A stretch of DNA of 64,000 bases from Flagellimonas marinaquae. GTDB lineage: Bacteria; Bacteroidota; Bacteroidia; Flavobacteriales; Flavobacteriaceae. The notes beneath the pieces are model-generated. The model saw only the letters and a program-made list of their open reading frames with translations. It had not been told where the DNA came from and did not search any database. The DNA is taken from NCBI RefSeq assembly GCF_023716465.1, contig NZ_CP092415.1, positions 2,147,501 to 2,211,500 on the forward strand. The letters are read 5' to 3'. Every line of letters begins with the position of its first letter. The stretch's first letter is position 1. Both the position numbers and the translations under genes were made by a program. Below, piece by piece: positions 44,036-52,550 of this stretch.

Positions 44036-44107
44036 TTGTCTCAAAAGTAAATAGGCAATTCAATTCAAAACATGATTTTAATCATAAAAAGGATATTAAT
44101 GTCCTTT
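44036..44107 (-). promoter_or_regulatory. nos operon promoter with FNR-like box and NO-type palindrome
   Basis: On the minus strand TACTTTTG (44042-44049) is the -7 box and TTTTG lies 16 bp upstream. TGAT-N4-ATCA (within 44072-44085, arms ATGATT/AATCAT) fits the FNR/CRP core, and its centre falls about 42 bases before the predicted start near 44036, the classic activator position. AAAGGATATTAATGTCCTTT (44088-44107) is centred near -61. Confidence 0.65.
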
Positions 44108-44326
44108 AATCTTTTATTAATTATTAATTAATGTTTAGGATGTATGGGTGTGTTTTAATTTAGATTGCTAATTATCATAAAATGAGATTTGTATGGTTTT
44201 TTTTAGATGAAATAGGTAATCCATATCAATTGATTTTTGGAACCAAAAATAGAAATCCATAATAGGGTGATCAGGTGTCGAAAAGATTGGAGCAGGTTGC
44301 TTATCTTTAAGGGATTTTTCACCCGA

Positions 44327-45181
44327 ATGACTCGAGATTTTATAGACATCAACGATTTTACCATTTTGGTCGAAGAGGCAACGAGTGATACATTGATTGT
44401 GGACACTTGCCACTTTGATGAGCCAGTGGTCTCGGTCGCTTTTTATGGCTCCGGAAATGTAGATCTTAATGTAAAGTATGGGGAGAGAACCAAGACATAC
44501 AGCCATACCAAAGGGCTTGCATTATCCTTTTATGCTGATTCCAATGTTGAATTTGAGCATACGGTTTCCGCACAAAGACCATTAAAGTGTATTTTAATTG
44601 CGACCGCTTTGCGCAACCTTGAGAATTTGCCCAATGAAGAAGGGGAAATCTTTACTTCGCTTTTAAACGAACTCGTGAATCCATCCGATCATTATGTGGA
44701 AGGCCCTCGCTTTTTTATGACGCCGGAGATGGATCGTATTGTGAAATCCGTTTTCGATATGAAGTACCATGGAAAAACCAAAATGATGTTTTTTAGGAGC
44801 CAAATGACGGTTTTGTTGTCTCATTTTTTTGGGCAACTGGCCAGTCTGCAAACCGAAAAGATAAATACCACGGAACGTGAAAAACTGTATAGGGCCAAAG
44901 AAATTTTAATCAACAATTTGGACAGCCCGCCATCACTTTCCGAGATTTCACGACAAATTGGCCTGAACAGTTACAACCTTAAAAAGAATTTTAAAGAACT
45001 TTTTGGTGTGCCGGTTTTTAAGTATCTGCAAAACGAGCGTCTAAAAACTGCCCATAAGTTGATCAGTAACCATGAGGCCACTGTGCAGGAGGCGGCATGG
45101 CATGTTGGATACGATAGCTTAAGTTCTTTTTCCAATGCCTTTGAGAAAAAGTTCGGTTACCGCCCTAGTCAGATCAAGTAA
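44327..45181 (+). CDS. AraC family transcriptional regulator
   Basis: A 284-residue regulator, counted from the ATG at 44327 (MTRDFIDINDF); an in-frame ATG at 44237 gives 314 residues, but the extra part looks non-coding. The C-terminal ~100 residues hold two helix-turn-helix units (SLSEISRQIGLNSYNLKKNFKELFGVPVFKYL and TVQEAAWHVGYDSLSSFSNAFEKKFGYRPSQ). The N-terminal part is the less conserved sensor. It is divergent from the nos operon and upstream of the DUF5367-DUF1772-NmrA genes, which it likely controls. Confidence 0.9.
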   Translation: MTRDFIDINDFTILVEEATSDTLIVDTCHFDEPVVSVAFYGSGNVDLNVKYGERTKTYSHTKGLALSFYADSNVEFEHTVSAQRPLKCILIATALRNLENLPNEEGEIFTSLLNELVNPSDHYVEGPRFFMTPEMDRIVKSVFDMKYHGKTKMMFFRSQMTVLLSHFFGQLASLQTEKINTTEREKLYRAKEILINNLDSPPSLSEISRQIGLNSYNLKKNFKELFGVPVFKYLQNERLKTAHKLISNHEATVQEAAWHVGYDSLSSFSNAFEKKFGYRPSQIK

Positions 45182-45272
45182 ACTCCATTTGCAACAAATT
45201 ATACTCCTTTTGGAATAAATAAAGGATAGGAGGTCCATGTAGTTTTGTCCTGTAATCAATAAAAACAGGATA

Positions 45273-45674
45273 ATGAAAACTATAAAAGCATTGGTTTTGG
45301 GTTTTTTGGTGTGGATTTTTGGCGTAGTCGCTTTTGGCTCCATTTATCAGCTTCCAATTCTCAGAGATCGCTATTTACAGGCCAACATTGGGCTTGCCTT
45401 ATTGGTGCCTCCGCTGATTTGGATAGCGGCAAAGCTTTATTATGAGAGAAACGGCACCATGCATGGGTTAAAACTTGGAGTACTCATGTTGATCACCAGT
45501 ACGATAATGGATGCTTTGGTAACGGTGCCGATTATGATTGTTCCCTATGGGGGAAGTTATGCCAGTTTCTTTGGCTCTTTGGATTTTTGGTTGATAGCCT
45601 TTGAGTTTGTGGCCATTGCTACACTTTATTGGTGGTTTAATGTACGTCCAACACATACTGGATCTAGCTGCTAA
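45273..45674 (+). CDS. DUF5367-like membrane protein
   Basis: A 133-residue protein with four predicted helices (ALVLGFLVWIFGVVAFGSIYQLP, IGLALLVPPLIWIAAKLYY, LKLGVLMLITSTIMDALVTVPIMIV and FWLIAFEFVAIATLYWWF). The overall look matches small membrane proteins found next to AraC and DUF1772 genes in Bacteroidota. Function unknown. It is 12 bp before the DUF1772 gene. Confidence 0.65.
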   Translation: MKTIKALVLGFLVWIFGVVAFGSIYQLPILRDRYLQANIGLALLVPPLIWIAAKLYYERNGTMHGLKLGVLMLITSTIMDALVTVPIMIVPYGGSYASFFGSLDFWLIAFEFVAIATLYWWFNVRPTHTGSSC

Positions 45675-45686
45675 CACGGGACAATT

Positions 45687-46202
45687 ATGGAATTTTCAGT
45701 GAACACCATTACAACGATCAGCACTATTTTGCTAACCGGTCTGTCTGCAGGCCTGTGTTTTACTTGGACCAATGCTATAACACCGGGAATCGGTCGCTTG
45801 GATGACCTCGGTTACTTACAATCTTTTCAAGAAATGAACAGGGCCATTATAAACCCAATATTTCTGATTGTGTTTTTTGGGCCGTTTTTTTCGCACATCA
45901 TCAATGTTTATCTCAATAGAAATCAACCTAGCGCTATTTTCTGGATGGTTTTTACCGCTGGCATATTGTACATCGCCGGTGTGATCGTAATAACCATTTT
46001 TGGAAATATTCCCCTAAATGAACTATTGGAAAACGCTGAACTCGAAATGTTATCACCAGATAGTTTAAAACAATTGCGGAACAACTTCGAGAACAAATGG
46101 AACCTGCTGCACTTGATCAGGACCATTACGGCCGTACTATCTTTTGTATTGCTGATCATAACGCTTTTACAAAATCAAATTAATTCAAATACAACAATAT
46201 AA
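45687..46202 (+). CDS. DUF1772 (anthrone-oxygenase-like) membrane protein
   Basis: A 171-residue protein with four helices. The DUF1772 pattern is clear: a first helix with LSAGLCFTWTNAITPGIG, FQEMNRAIINPIF, and a late NLLHLIRTITAVLSFVLLI. Some family members are annotated as anthrone oxygenases, but the bacterial role is unknown. Located 2 bp before the NmrA-like gene, so co-translated. Confidence 0.82.
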   Translation: MEFSVNTITTISTILLTGLSAGLCFTWTNAITPGIGRLDDLGYLQSFQEMNRAIINPIFLIVFFGPFFSHIINVYLNRNQPSAIFWMVFTAGILYIAGVIVITIFGNIPLNELLENAELEMLSPDSLKQLRNNFENKWNLLHLIRTITAVLSFVLLIITLLQNQINSNTTI

Positions 46203-46204
46203 TT

Positions 46205-47047
46205 ATGAAAAAAGACAATTATTTAATCATTGGTGGAACAGGGAAAACAGGTAGAAAAGTTGTTGATAGTTTACGATTGCTCAACCAAAATGTTAAAGTG
46301 GGTTCAAGGTCGTCCATCCCTTCTTTTGATTGGAACAGAGCCGATACATGGGAAAACGCACTTGTTGGGGTCGATAAAATGTACATCACCTATCAACCTG
46401 ATCTTGCAGTGCCCGGGGCTTTGCAGTCTATTAAGGAATTGGTAAGACTTGCCAAGAAAAATAATGTAAAGAAAGTGGTTTTGTTATCCGGTAAAGGCGA
46501 ACGGGAAGCAGAGCTTTGTGAGCAAGCAGTTATAAGTTCCGGGATGGATTATACGATTGTTCGGGCAAGTTGGTTCAATCAAAATTTTAGTGAAAGTTTC
46601 TTTTTGGAACCGATCCAGCAAGGTGTGGTTGCTTTGCCTCAAGCCAATGTGCAAGTGCCCTATGTGGACACCGGGGATATTGCCGATGTTGTGGTAGAGG
46701 CTTTATTGCATGAAGAGCACAATGGTAATATTTATCAATTGACGGGTCCCACAACCTTATCGTTCAAAGAAGCTATTCAAGAAATTGCCAAGGCCACAGA
46801 GAGGAACATAAGCTTTGTTCCCATTTCCATTGAAACTTATGTGGCGGCCATGAAAGAACAGAGCATTCCCGCGGATTTTGTTTGGTTGGTAGAGTACTTG
46901 TTTACCGAAGTATTGGGCAATCCCATGGTCTCCGAAATTACCAACGATATCCAAAAAGTGCTCAAACGTAAACCCAAAAGTTTTTCAGAGTATGTGATCG
47001 AAACAGCCAAAACAGGAGTATGGTCGGGTGTAAAAGAGCCCATATAG
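46205..47047 (+). CDS. NmrA-like NAD(P)-binding protein
   Basis: A 280-residue atypical SDR with the nucleotide motif GGTGKTGRKV, the RSS-type cofactor region (KVGSRSSIPSFDW) and the block VVLLSGKGEREAE, IVRASWFNQNFSESFF, VPYVDTGDIADVVVEAL. The catalytic YxxxK is absent, as in NmrA/HSCARG-type sensors and quinone reductases. It could sense the NAD(P) state or reduce a quinone-like compound. Last gene of the AraC-linked group. Confidence 0.85.
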   Translation: MKKDNYLIIGGTGKTGRKVVDSLRLLNQNVKVGSRSSIPSFDWNRADTWENALVGVDKMYITYQPDLAVPGALQSIKELVRLAKKNNVKKVVLLSGKGEREAELCEQAVISSGMDYTIVRASWFNQNFSESFFLEPIQQGVVALPQANVQVPYVDTGDIADVVVEALLHEEHNGNIYQLTGPTTLSFKEAIQEIAKATERNISFVPISIETYVAAMKEQSIPADFVWLVEYLFTEVLGNPMVSEITNDIQKVLKRKPKSFSEYVIETAKTGVWSGVKEPI

Positions 47048-47094
47048 AAATCAAAGGCCCATTTTATGGATTTGATTTGTGTTTAGGGATGTTT

Positions 47095-47114
47095 CAAAAG
47101 TAATTTTATCCTTT
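47095..47114 (+). promoter_or_regulatory. Half-copy of the NO-type palindrome
   Basis: CAAAAGTAATTTTATCCTTT matches the ric operator at 15 of 20 positions. The spacer and right arm (13 bases) are identical and the left arm is lost. It lies 120 bases before the small gene at 47234. The match may be chance in AT-rich DNA. Confidence 0.25.
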
Positions 47115-47233
47115 CTTTTGAGACTTATGTTTAACATGGTAACGAGGTGAAATAGAAATTGCTTTGGATTGCGAACCATCTAAACCAATGGACACCAGAA
47201 ATACAGTTTGTTAATCGACTTTTAAAAAAGAAA

Positions 47234-47518
47234 ATGACACAAGAGGAACGAAACCAATTGATAAAGACCAGTTGGGAACTACATAATCGGGTCGAAACGG
47301 CCTATTTTAACCATCCGGCCAACAAAATGGATGCGGATTGGCTGGAAAAGCAGCGATTGTTGTTGGCGGACATGGCGCTTCATTTGTTACAGACCGCTAT
47401 GTCTCCCGAATCCATAAAGTTAGATAGATTACGGGATAACATCCATTCTATTTTAACCATTTCCGATCAGTTTTTGCCCGAAGTGGACCTAAAACGGATG
47501 ACAGAGGAACTTTATTGA
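47234..47518 (+). CDS. Small helical hypothetical protein
   Basis: A 94-residue acidic, helix-rich protein from ATG 47234 (MTQEERN); the frame is open upstream but lacks coding character there. It has no signal peptide or cysteine. Heptad-like leucines appear in WLEKQRLLLADMALHLLQTA and LDRLRDNIHSIL, so it may form a helical bundle. I do not recognise a family. It stands alone between the NmrA gene and a pseudogene. Confidence 0.6.
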   Translation: MTQEERNQLIKTSWELHNRVETAYFNHPANKMDADWLEKQRLLLADMALHLLQTAMSPESIKLDRLRDNIHSILTISDQFLPEVDLKRMTEELY

Positions 47519-47573
47519 GAATTTTAGAGCCTGACTATGTATAAAAACTATCCATACTCAAAAAAAAAGAGAA

Positions 47574-47850
47574 ATGCCAATTTATAAATTATTGCCGTTG
47601 GTTTTTAAGTTGCTTGCCTTTGTAGTACGGGGGCAAATGGCAGAACGTATAGATAGCTTGTCCAAGGTTTATCTAACCGAGGGTTTTAACGGAAATATAC
47701 TTTATTCTAAAAACGAATCCATTGTATTTGCCAAAAACCAATGGGTTTCTTGTGACCTTGAGTAACAACCCCTATGGAGAGACCTATAGATCTTTCGAAA
47801 ACGATCTATATAAGCTCATAGAGCAAACAAATCGCCAGAGTGCGGAGTAA
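47574..47850 (+). pseudogene. Internally deleted serine hydrolase (beta-lactamase family) remnant
   Basis: The first 63 codons (47574-47765) encode an N-terminus typical of exported beta-lactamase-like hydrolases (RIDSLSKVYLTEGFNGNILYSKNESIVFAK). A stop then follows. In the +1 frame, LSNNPYGETYRSFENDLYKLI, ending with TAA at 47848, looks like the C-terminus of the same family. The catalytic middle of several hundred residues is missing, so the gene was cut down by a deletion with a frame change. Confidence 0.65.
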
Positions 47851-48185
47851 CTATTACAGTTGGGGTCCGCACCGGTACCCATCTGGATTTTAAATCCCCT
47901 AAATACTTGTATTTTAGCAGTGCGCATCTGTTGTTTTATATCCAAGGGTAGAAACAATAGTGGAATCATCAATCAAATCAACGAACATGGAATACATACG
48001 CACAATTTTTTTATCGACTTTTTATATTTTTCTTGTTTTATCTTGTCGGGAAGAAAGGAAATTAAACCTAACATTGTTAAGCGACCAAATTCCAATAGAT
48101 ATCCCACTGGTATTTGGAGAGGCAAATTAAATTTAACTAAGGTAGCTTATAATACTCAACACACAAGTTCCAATAAAACATCACG
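47851..48185 (+). other. Decayed stretch with a 47-codon lipoprotein-like ORF
   Basis: ATG 47987 to TAA 48130 encodes 47 residues that begin like a lipoprotein (MEYIRTIFLSTFYIFLVLSC) and stop soon after, perhaps a truncated exported protein. Before it a short open piece (47859-47951; DFKSPKYLYFSSAHLLFYIQG, then TAG) also looks like coding debris. Together with the hydrolase remnant this suggests several deletions here. The amidohydrolase gene begins at 48186. Confidence 0.4.
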
Positions 48186-49664
48186 ATGAACAAAATAATA
48201 GGATTATTGCTCTTTACCCTCACTTTGATTTCATGTAAAACCAGCGAGGTCGAAATTGTAGTGGATAATGGATTGTTGCTTAAAAATGCACAGATCATAT
48301 CACCAGAAGATCAAACCATATCCTCTAATGATTTTATTGTAACTGCAGGAGACAGTATCGTGTATGTAGGAGAGAAAAAGCCCAAGGTAAAAGGGGCGTT
48401 TACCACTATTGATGCAAAAGGAAAATACATAATTCCGGGCCTGATCGATAGCCATGTGCATGTAACCGGGACCGATGCACTATCCGACGACGAGGAACTG
48501 CAACACCCCGAACTAGTAAAATTATTTAGGGAACAACTTCCAAAAAGCTATTTATATTTTGGATATACCACCTTGATCGATTTGGGGACCGCCAAACCCG
48601 ACAGATTGGTCGATTTTCAAAAAATGGAAGTAAGGCCAGATCTATATTATGCAGGGGGAGGCGCTGTAATCGGAAACGGCTATGGACTGTCCAATTGGGA
48701 AGATGAGGTTCCCAATTTTGTTTATCAGGAGAACGAGGCCTATCCCTTTCCGGATAATTATGTAAAAGAAAACCATACCCCAGAGGCCGTGGCGAAAAGA
48801 ATAGCTGAATACGGTGCAATTGTTTTAAAAACCTATTACGAGCCAGGGTTTGATCCTGCACAGCCGCGTTTTCCCACACCTTCTCAAAAATTGATGTCTA
48901 ATTTGAAAAAGGAAGCGCACAAAAATAACTTGGTTTTGGCGGTTCATGGAAATTCGTTGGAGGCCCACGGATTTTTGGCAGAAGCAGAAGTAGATGTTAT
49001 GGCCCATGGATTGTGGAACTGGGGCAACCATAGGTTGGATTCCACTATGGTGCTTCCTATGGAGATAAAAGAGGTACTGGATGCGGAAATTAAAAGTAAG
49101 ATAGGGTATATGCCAACCCTACAAGTGATCAATGGACTTTGGGAACTAACCAATGCCGAATATCTGGACAATACGGAGTTGGAACATGTGCTGCCAAAGC
49201 CGTTGCTCGATTACTACAAGGCAAATTCCAATATAATGTATGCCAATGTATTTGGTAATGCCCCAAAACATATTATCGCAACCAATTTTAACCGTATCTC
49301 TGAACAAGGCAAGCTCAGCATGAAATATATGAATGACAATGGTGGAAAGTTGCTGTTCGGCACAGATACACCATCCTCACCCACCTATGGAAATCCTCCG
49401 GGCTATAATGGATATTTGGAAATGTTGGAAATGGCAAATGCAGGAATTCCCTTGAACAAAATTTTGGCTATGGCGACCATAGAAAATGCAAAAGCATTCC
49501 ACCTTCAAAAAAGATACGGTACGGTAGAAGTGGGTAAAAAAGCCAATCTTCTTATTCTTAACAAGAATCCATTACGGGATATCACGGCTTATAATGATAT
49601 TTCGCAGGTTGTTATCAACGGTCGTCCAATGAATAGGGAAACACTCTCTGCCCATAAAGATTAA
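48186..49664 (+). CDS. Exported amidohydrolase family protein
   Basis: A 492-residue lipoprotein (LTLISC, Cys17) of the metal-dependent amidohydrolase superfamily. GLIDSHVHVTG gives the HxH metal site, a Lys in AIVLKTYYEPG could be the carbamylated ligand, and LAVHGNS, DVMAHGLWNWG and LLFGTDTPSSPTYGNPPG supply the other metal residues. The C-terminal GTVEVGKKANLLILNKNPL is standard for imidazolonepropionase/prolidase-like members. Substrate unknown, perhaps a peptide or cyclic amide in the periplasm. Confidence 0.88.
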   Translation: MNKIIGLLLFTLTLISCKTSEVEIVVDNGLLLKNAQIISPEDQTISSNDFIVTAGDSIVYVGEKKPKVKGAFTTIDAKGKYIIPGLIDSHVHVTGTDALSDDEELQHPELVKLFREQLPKSYLYFGYTTLIDLGTAKPDRLVDFQKMEVRPDLYYAGGGAVIGNGYGLSNWEDEVPNFVYQENEAYPFPDNYVKENHTPEAVAKRIAEYGAIVLKTYYEPGFDPAQPRFPTPSQKLMSNLKKEAHKNNLVLAVHGNSLEAHGFLAEAEVDVMAHGLWNWGNHRLDSTMVLPMEIKEVLDAEIKSKIGYMPTLQVINGLWELTNAEYLDNTELEHVLPKPLLDYYKANSNIMYANVFGNAPKHIIATNFNRISEQGKLSMKYMNDNGGKLLFGTDTPSSPTYGNPPGYNGYLEMLEMANAGIPLNKILAMATIENAKAFHLQKRYGTVEVGKKANLLILNKNPLRDITAYNDISQVVINGRPMNRETLSAHKD

Positions 49665-49754
49665 GAGCGAGCAGAAGGGACATTTTTTGTATTGTATTTT
49701 TGTAAGCAGTAGCCACAGCACTGGACATAGTAGTAAACTTTAACGATCAATACA

Positions 49755-50645
49755 TTGAAAAAAGTAAAAACCTTAATCAGTGCGATTTTAGTATTTGGCT
49801 TTATTGCTTCATGCAAGAAAAGTGACAGTCATAAATCCATTACCCATCCGATTGCTTACTCGTCAAATGAATCAGGTAACAGAGAAATTTACCTAACCGA
49901 TACCGAAGGTAAATCAAAAATAAAAATAACGAATTACTCAGGTAGTGATGGTTACCCTGAGTGGTCTCCAAACGGAAAGCGAATTGCTTTTTATGCAAAA
50001 TATGATAAAAATAAAACATGGTCTATCCATACAATGAATAGCGATGGTACCGATAGAAAGCGATTGACTCATGCAAAAAATACATGGGACGCTTCACCTA
50101 CGTGGTCCCCGGACGGAAAGAAAATTGCTTTCGGCAGGCATTATAAAAATGCAGAGGGTATAGATCAGGAAGAAATTTGGATCATGAATGCAGATGGTAG
50201 CGAACAGACTCGGATAGAACCACTAACTGGCGGGTCCCCTTGTTTTATGAAAGATGGAAGGATACTTTTTCATTCTAAATCCGAAGACAGTGAAATTTGT
50301 ATCGCTAATAGCGATGGTAGTAACATTATTACATTGACCAATAATACCGCAGAGGATTGGTGGCCTAAAATTTCACCAAATGGTAAGCAAATAGCCTATT
50401 CTTCGGATAGAGATGGCAATTTTGAAATTTATGTTATGAACACGGATGGTTCCAATCAAAAACGATTGACGTTTAATACTATCCTAGATGGTGATGTATC
50501 CTGGTCACCTGATGGCAACAAAATTATTTTTATATCGGACACCGAAGATTATTTTGATATCTACCTGGTCAATAAGGATGGCTCAGGATTAAAAAAAATA
50601 ATTGATAATGGTTCACAGCCCTCATGGTTTAAAGCTATGAGATAA
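49755..50645 (+). CDS. TolB-like PD40 beta-propeller lipoprotein
   Basis: A 296-residue lipoprotein (FGFIASC, Cys20), starting with TTG at 49755. It is built from about six WD40-like PD40 blades (YPEWSPNGKRIAFYAKYDKN, PTWSPDGKKIAFGRHY, WPKISPNGKQIAYSSDRDG, DVSWSPDGNKIIFISD). Such propellers bind proteins or sugars; some fuse with peptidases. A -7 like TATTTTTG lies at 49695-49702. Its stop overlaps the ATG of the next gene by one base. Confidence 0.88.
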   Translation: MKKVKTLISAILVFGFIASCKKSDSHKSITHPIAYSSNESGNREIYLTDTEGKSKIKITNYSGSDGYPEWSPNGKRIAFYAKYDKNKTWSIHTMNSDGTDRKRLTHAKNTWDASPTWSPDGKKIAFGRHYKNAEGIDQEEIWIMNADGSEQTRIEPLTGGSPCFMKDGRILFHSKSEDSEICIANSDGSNIITLTNNTAEDWWPKISPNGKQIAYSSDRDGNFEIYVMNTDGSNQKRLTFNTILDGDVSWSPDGNKIIFISDTEDYFDIYLVNKDGSGLKKIIDNGSQPSWFKAMR

Positions 50646-51103
50646 TGATATTGAAAAATATAATTACTATATACCTATTTGTCTTCACATTTGTGGCATC
50701 GGCACAAACAGGCGAAACAAAAACAAGTTTGATTGAAAGGGCAACGTCGTTTATCAACGCTTACAGTGCCAAACAACAGCCAAATGGCAATGTAGATCAC
50801 TTCCTAGCTTTTTTTATGGATGATTTTAAGCATGAATACATAAAATACGTTGTGATTGTCGAGGATAAAAAGGAGTTCAAAAAGGGGTTGGTGGACAAAC
50901 TACAGAACAAAGTGCATTTTCACAGGGTAACCATAGAGGATATGATAATTGGAAACAATGGTATTTTTGTCAAAATAAAAATATGGGCCAAGGTAGAACC
51001 TTTTCACATGGATACCATTGTGGAACATACCGCCGACCAAATCATGTCCATGGAATTTGATGAAAAAAGATTAATAAAACACTTAAGGAGACATCATAAT
51101 TAA
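50645..51103 (+). CDS. Exported NTF2/SnoaL-like protein
   Basis: A 152-residue protein with a signal peptide (ITIYLFVFTFVASAQT). The pattern TSLIERATSFINAYSAKQ...DHFLAFFMDDFKHEYI followed by beta strands is that of the SnoaL/DUF4440 alpha+beta cone fold, which often has enzyme-like or binding roles. No catalytic residues are clear. Translation is coupled to the PD40 gene through TAATG. Confidence 0.65.
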   Translation: MILKNIITIYLFVFTFVASAQTGETKTSLIERATSFINAYSAKQQPNGNVDHFLAFFMDDFKHEYIKYVVIVEDKKEFKKGLVDKLQNKVHFHRVTIEDMIIGNNGIFVKIKIWAKVEPFHMDTIVEHTADQIMSMEFDEKRLIKHLRRHHN

Positions 51104-51110
51104 AAAACAA

Positions 51111-52055
51111 ATGAATAGAAAATATTTGCTACTATCTATAATAGGATTCAATTTAATGTTCTTTGGCTTTGGCCAAACCAACGTCAATAAATTGTATATA
51201 GATCAAGAGCCGCCCCAAGCTGGTCCTAAATTATTTGCTCCCTCAATCGTGAACACGGACAGTATTGAAATCAATACAGTATTTAACCCGTCATTCACGG
51301 AACTGTTTTTTACAAGAATAATCGATAAGAAATTTGTCATCCACCATGCTGAACTCATTGAGGGTAAATGGAGTGAACCGAAACCCCTACAAATGTTTAA
51401 AGAGCAAGATAAAGAATCCGTTGCCATAGACCCTTCCATTAGTCAAGATGGAAACACCATGTATTTTCTTGGTATAAGTCCAGAAGATAACTCCAAAAAA
51501 TCCAAACCTGATATCTACAAAAGCCAGAAAATAGATGGCAATTGGCAATTGGCCAAAAAAGTTGGGTATCCCGTATCCACTCAGGAATATATAGAATCGT
51601 ACCCGGTTGTGGTCGCCGATGGCAGCTTGTATTTTACATCCAACAGACCTGGTGGCCTGGGGAAGGGAGATATCTATCGTGCTCAATATTTAGGAAATGG
51701 AAAGTTTGATACACCAGTGAATATTGGTCCACAAGTCAACTCTGAAAAAGGAGAAAGAAGCACTTATGTCTCTCCGGATGAAAGTTTTCTGATCACTGCA
51801 AATACGTACACTGATGAAAAAGGATTTGCGGTCTCGTTCAAGAAAAATGGCAAATGGCAGAGACCTGTTCCTTTTGAGCTTGGTGAGAATATAGATGAAA
51901 ATTGGGTGTACTATTGCCCTTATATGTCACCGGATAACAACTATTTTTTCTTCTCAAAAAGATATAGTTCCCCACCAAACAGTGGTTGGAACGGGGTTAC
52001 AAAAGGAGAAGTATACTGGGTGAATTCCGATGAAATTTTTAAAAAAGATAATTGA
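51111..52055 (+). CDS. Exported PD40-type beta-propeller protein
   Basis: A 314-residue secreted protein (signal peptide ending near GFGQT). Propeller repeats are visible as SIVNTDSIEINTVFNPSFTELFFTR, SQDGNTMYFLGISPEDN, ADGSLYFTSNRPGGLGKGDIYRA, SPDESFLITANTY and SPDNNYFFFSKRY, typical of PD40/OmpA-linked flavobacterial proteins. It follows the NTF2-like gene by 7 bp. The three genes (49755-52055) look like one exported unit, function unknown. Confidence 0.85.
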   Translation: MNRKYLLLSIIGFNLMFFGFGQTNVNKLYIDQEPPQAGPKLFAPSIVNTDSIEINTVFNPSFTELFFTRIIDKKFVIHHAELIEGKWSEPKPLQMFKEQDKESVAIDPSISQDGNTMYFLGISPEDNSKKSKPDIYKSQKIDGNWQLAKKVGYPVSTQEYIESYPVVVADGSLYFTSNRPGGLGKGDIYRAQYLGNGKFDTPVNIGPQVNSEKGERSTYVSPDESFLITANTYTDEKGFAVSFKKNGKWQRPVPFELGENIDENWVYYCPYMSPDNNYFFFSKRYSSPPNSGWNGVTKGEVYWVNSDEIFKKDN

Positions 52056-52090
52056 AAAGGAGTTGATAAAAATTAGGACGGGTAATAATT

Positions 52091-52543
52091 ATGAAATTCA
52101 GAAAAGCTAGCATCAACGATGTCCCGAACATCATAGAAATGATTGCGGACGATACATTGGGCAGCAAACGGGAAAATTATACCATCCCATTGCCAAAAGC
52201 CTATTATGATGCTTTTGAACGAATCGATACTGATAAAAACCAAGAACTCACCGTGGTTGAAAACGAAGTTGGAGAGGTGATTGGAGTTTTTCAAATGACG
52301 TTTATTCCCTATCTCACCTACCAAGGCGGTATTCGGGCCCAAATTGAAGGTGTACGTGTGCATAAGGAACATCGTGGTATGGGAATAGGTAAAAGTGTAT
52401 TCGAATGGGCCATAAATAGGGCAAAGGAACGTAATGCGCATCTATTGCAGTTGACCACGGATAAAAAACGGCCAGATGCCATTCGGTTTTACGAATCACT
52501 AGGGTTTAAAGCCAGCCATGAAGGTATGAAAATGCATTTTTGA
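52091..52543 (+). CDS. GNAT family N-acetyltransferase
   Basis: A 150-residue acetyl-CoA-dependent transferase. Motif A is EGVRVHKEHRGMGIGKSVFEWAI (Q/R-x-x-G-x-G as HRGMGIG), and motif B is AIRFYESLGFKASHEGMKMHF. The substrate cannot be predicted. It is 35 bp after the propeller gene and convergent with the cyclase gene (7 bp between stops). Confidence 0.9.
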   Translation: MKFRKASINDVPNIIEMIADDTLGSKRENYTIPLPKAYYDAFERIDTDKNQELTVVENEVGEVIGVFQMTFIPYLTYQGGIRAQIEGVRVHKEHRGMGIGKSVFEWAINRAKERNAHLLQLTTDKKRPDAIRFYESLGFKASHEGMKMHF

Positions 52544-52550
52544 ACCCGAC

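Noticed and set aside
44237..44326. Longer AraC start at 44237
   Set aside because: The extra 30 residues look non-coding and are rich in isolated basic residues; the sensor domain begins cleanly at the ATG at 44327.
45222..45240. AAAGGATAGGAGGTCC before the DUF5367 gene as an operator copy
   Set aside because: Spacing is off by one and the second arm is incomplete.
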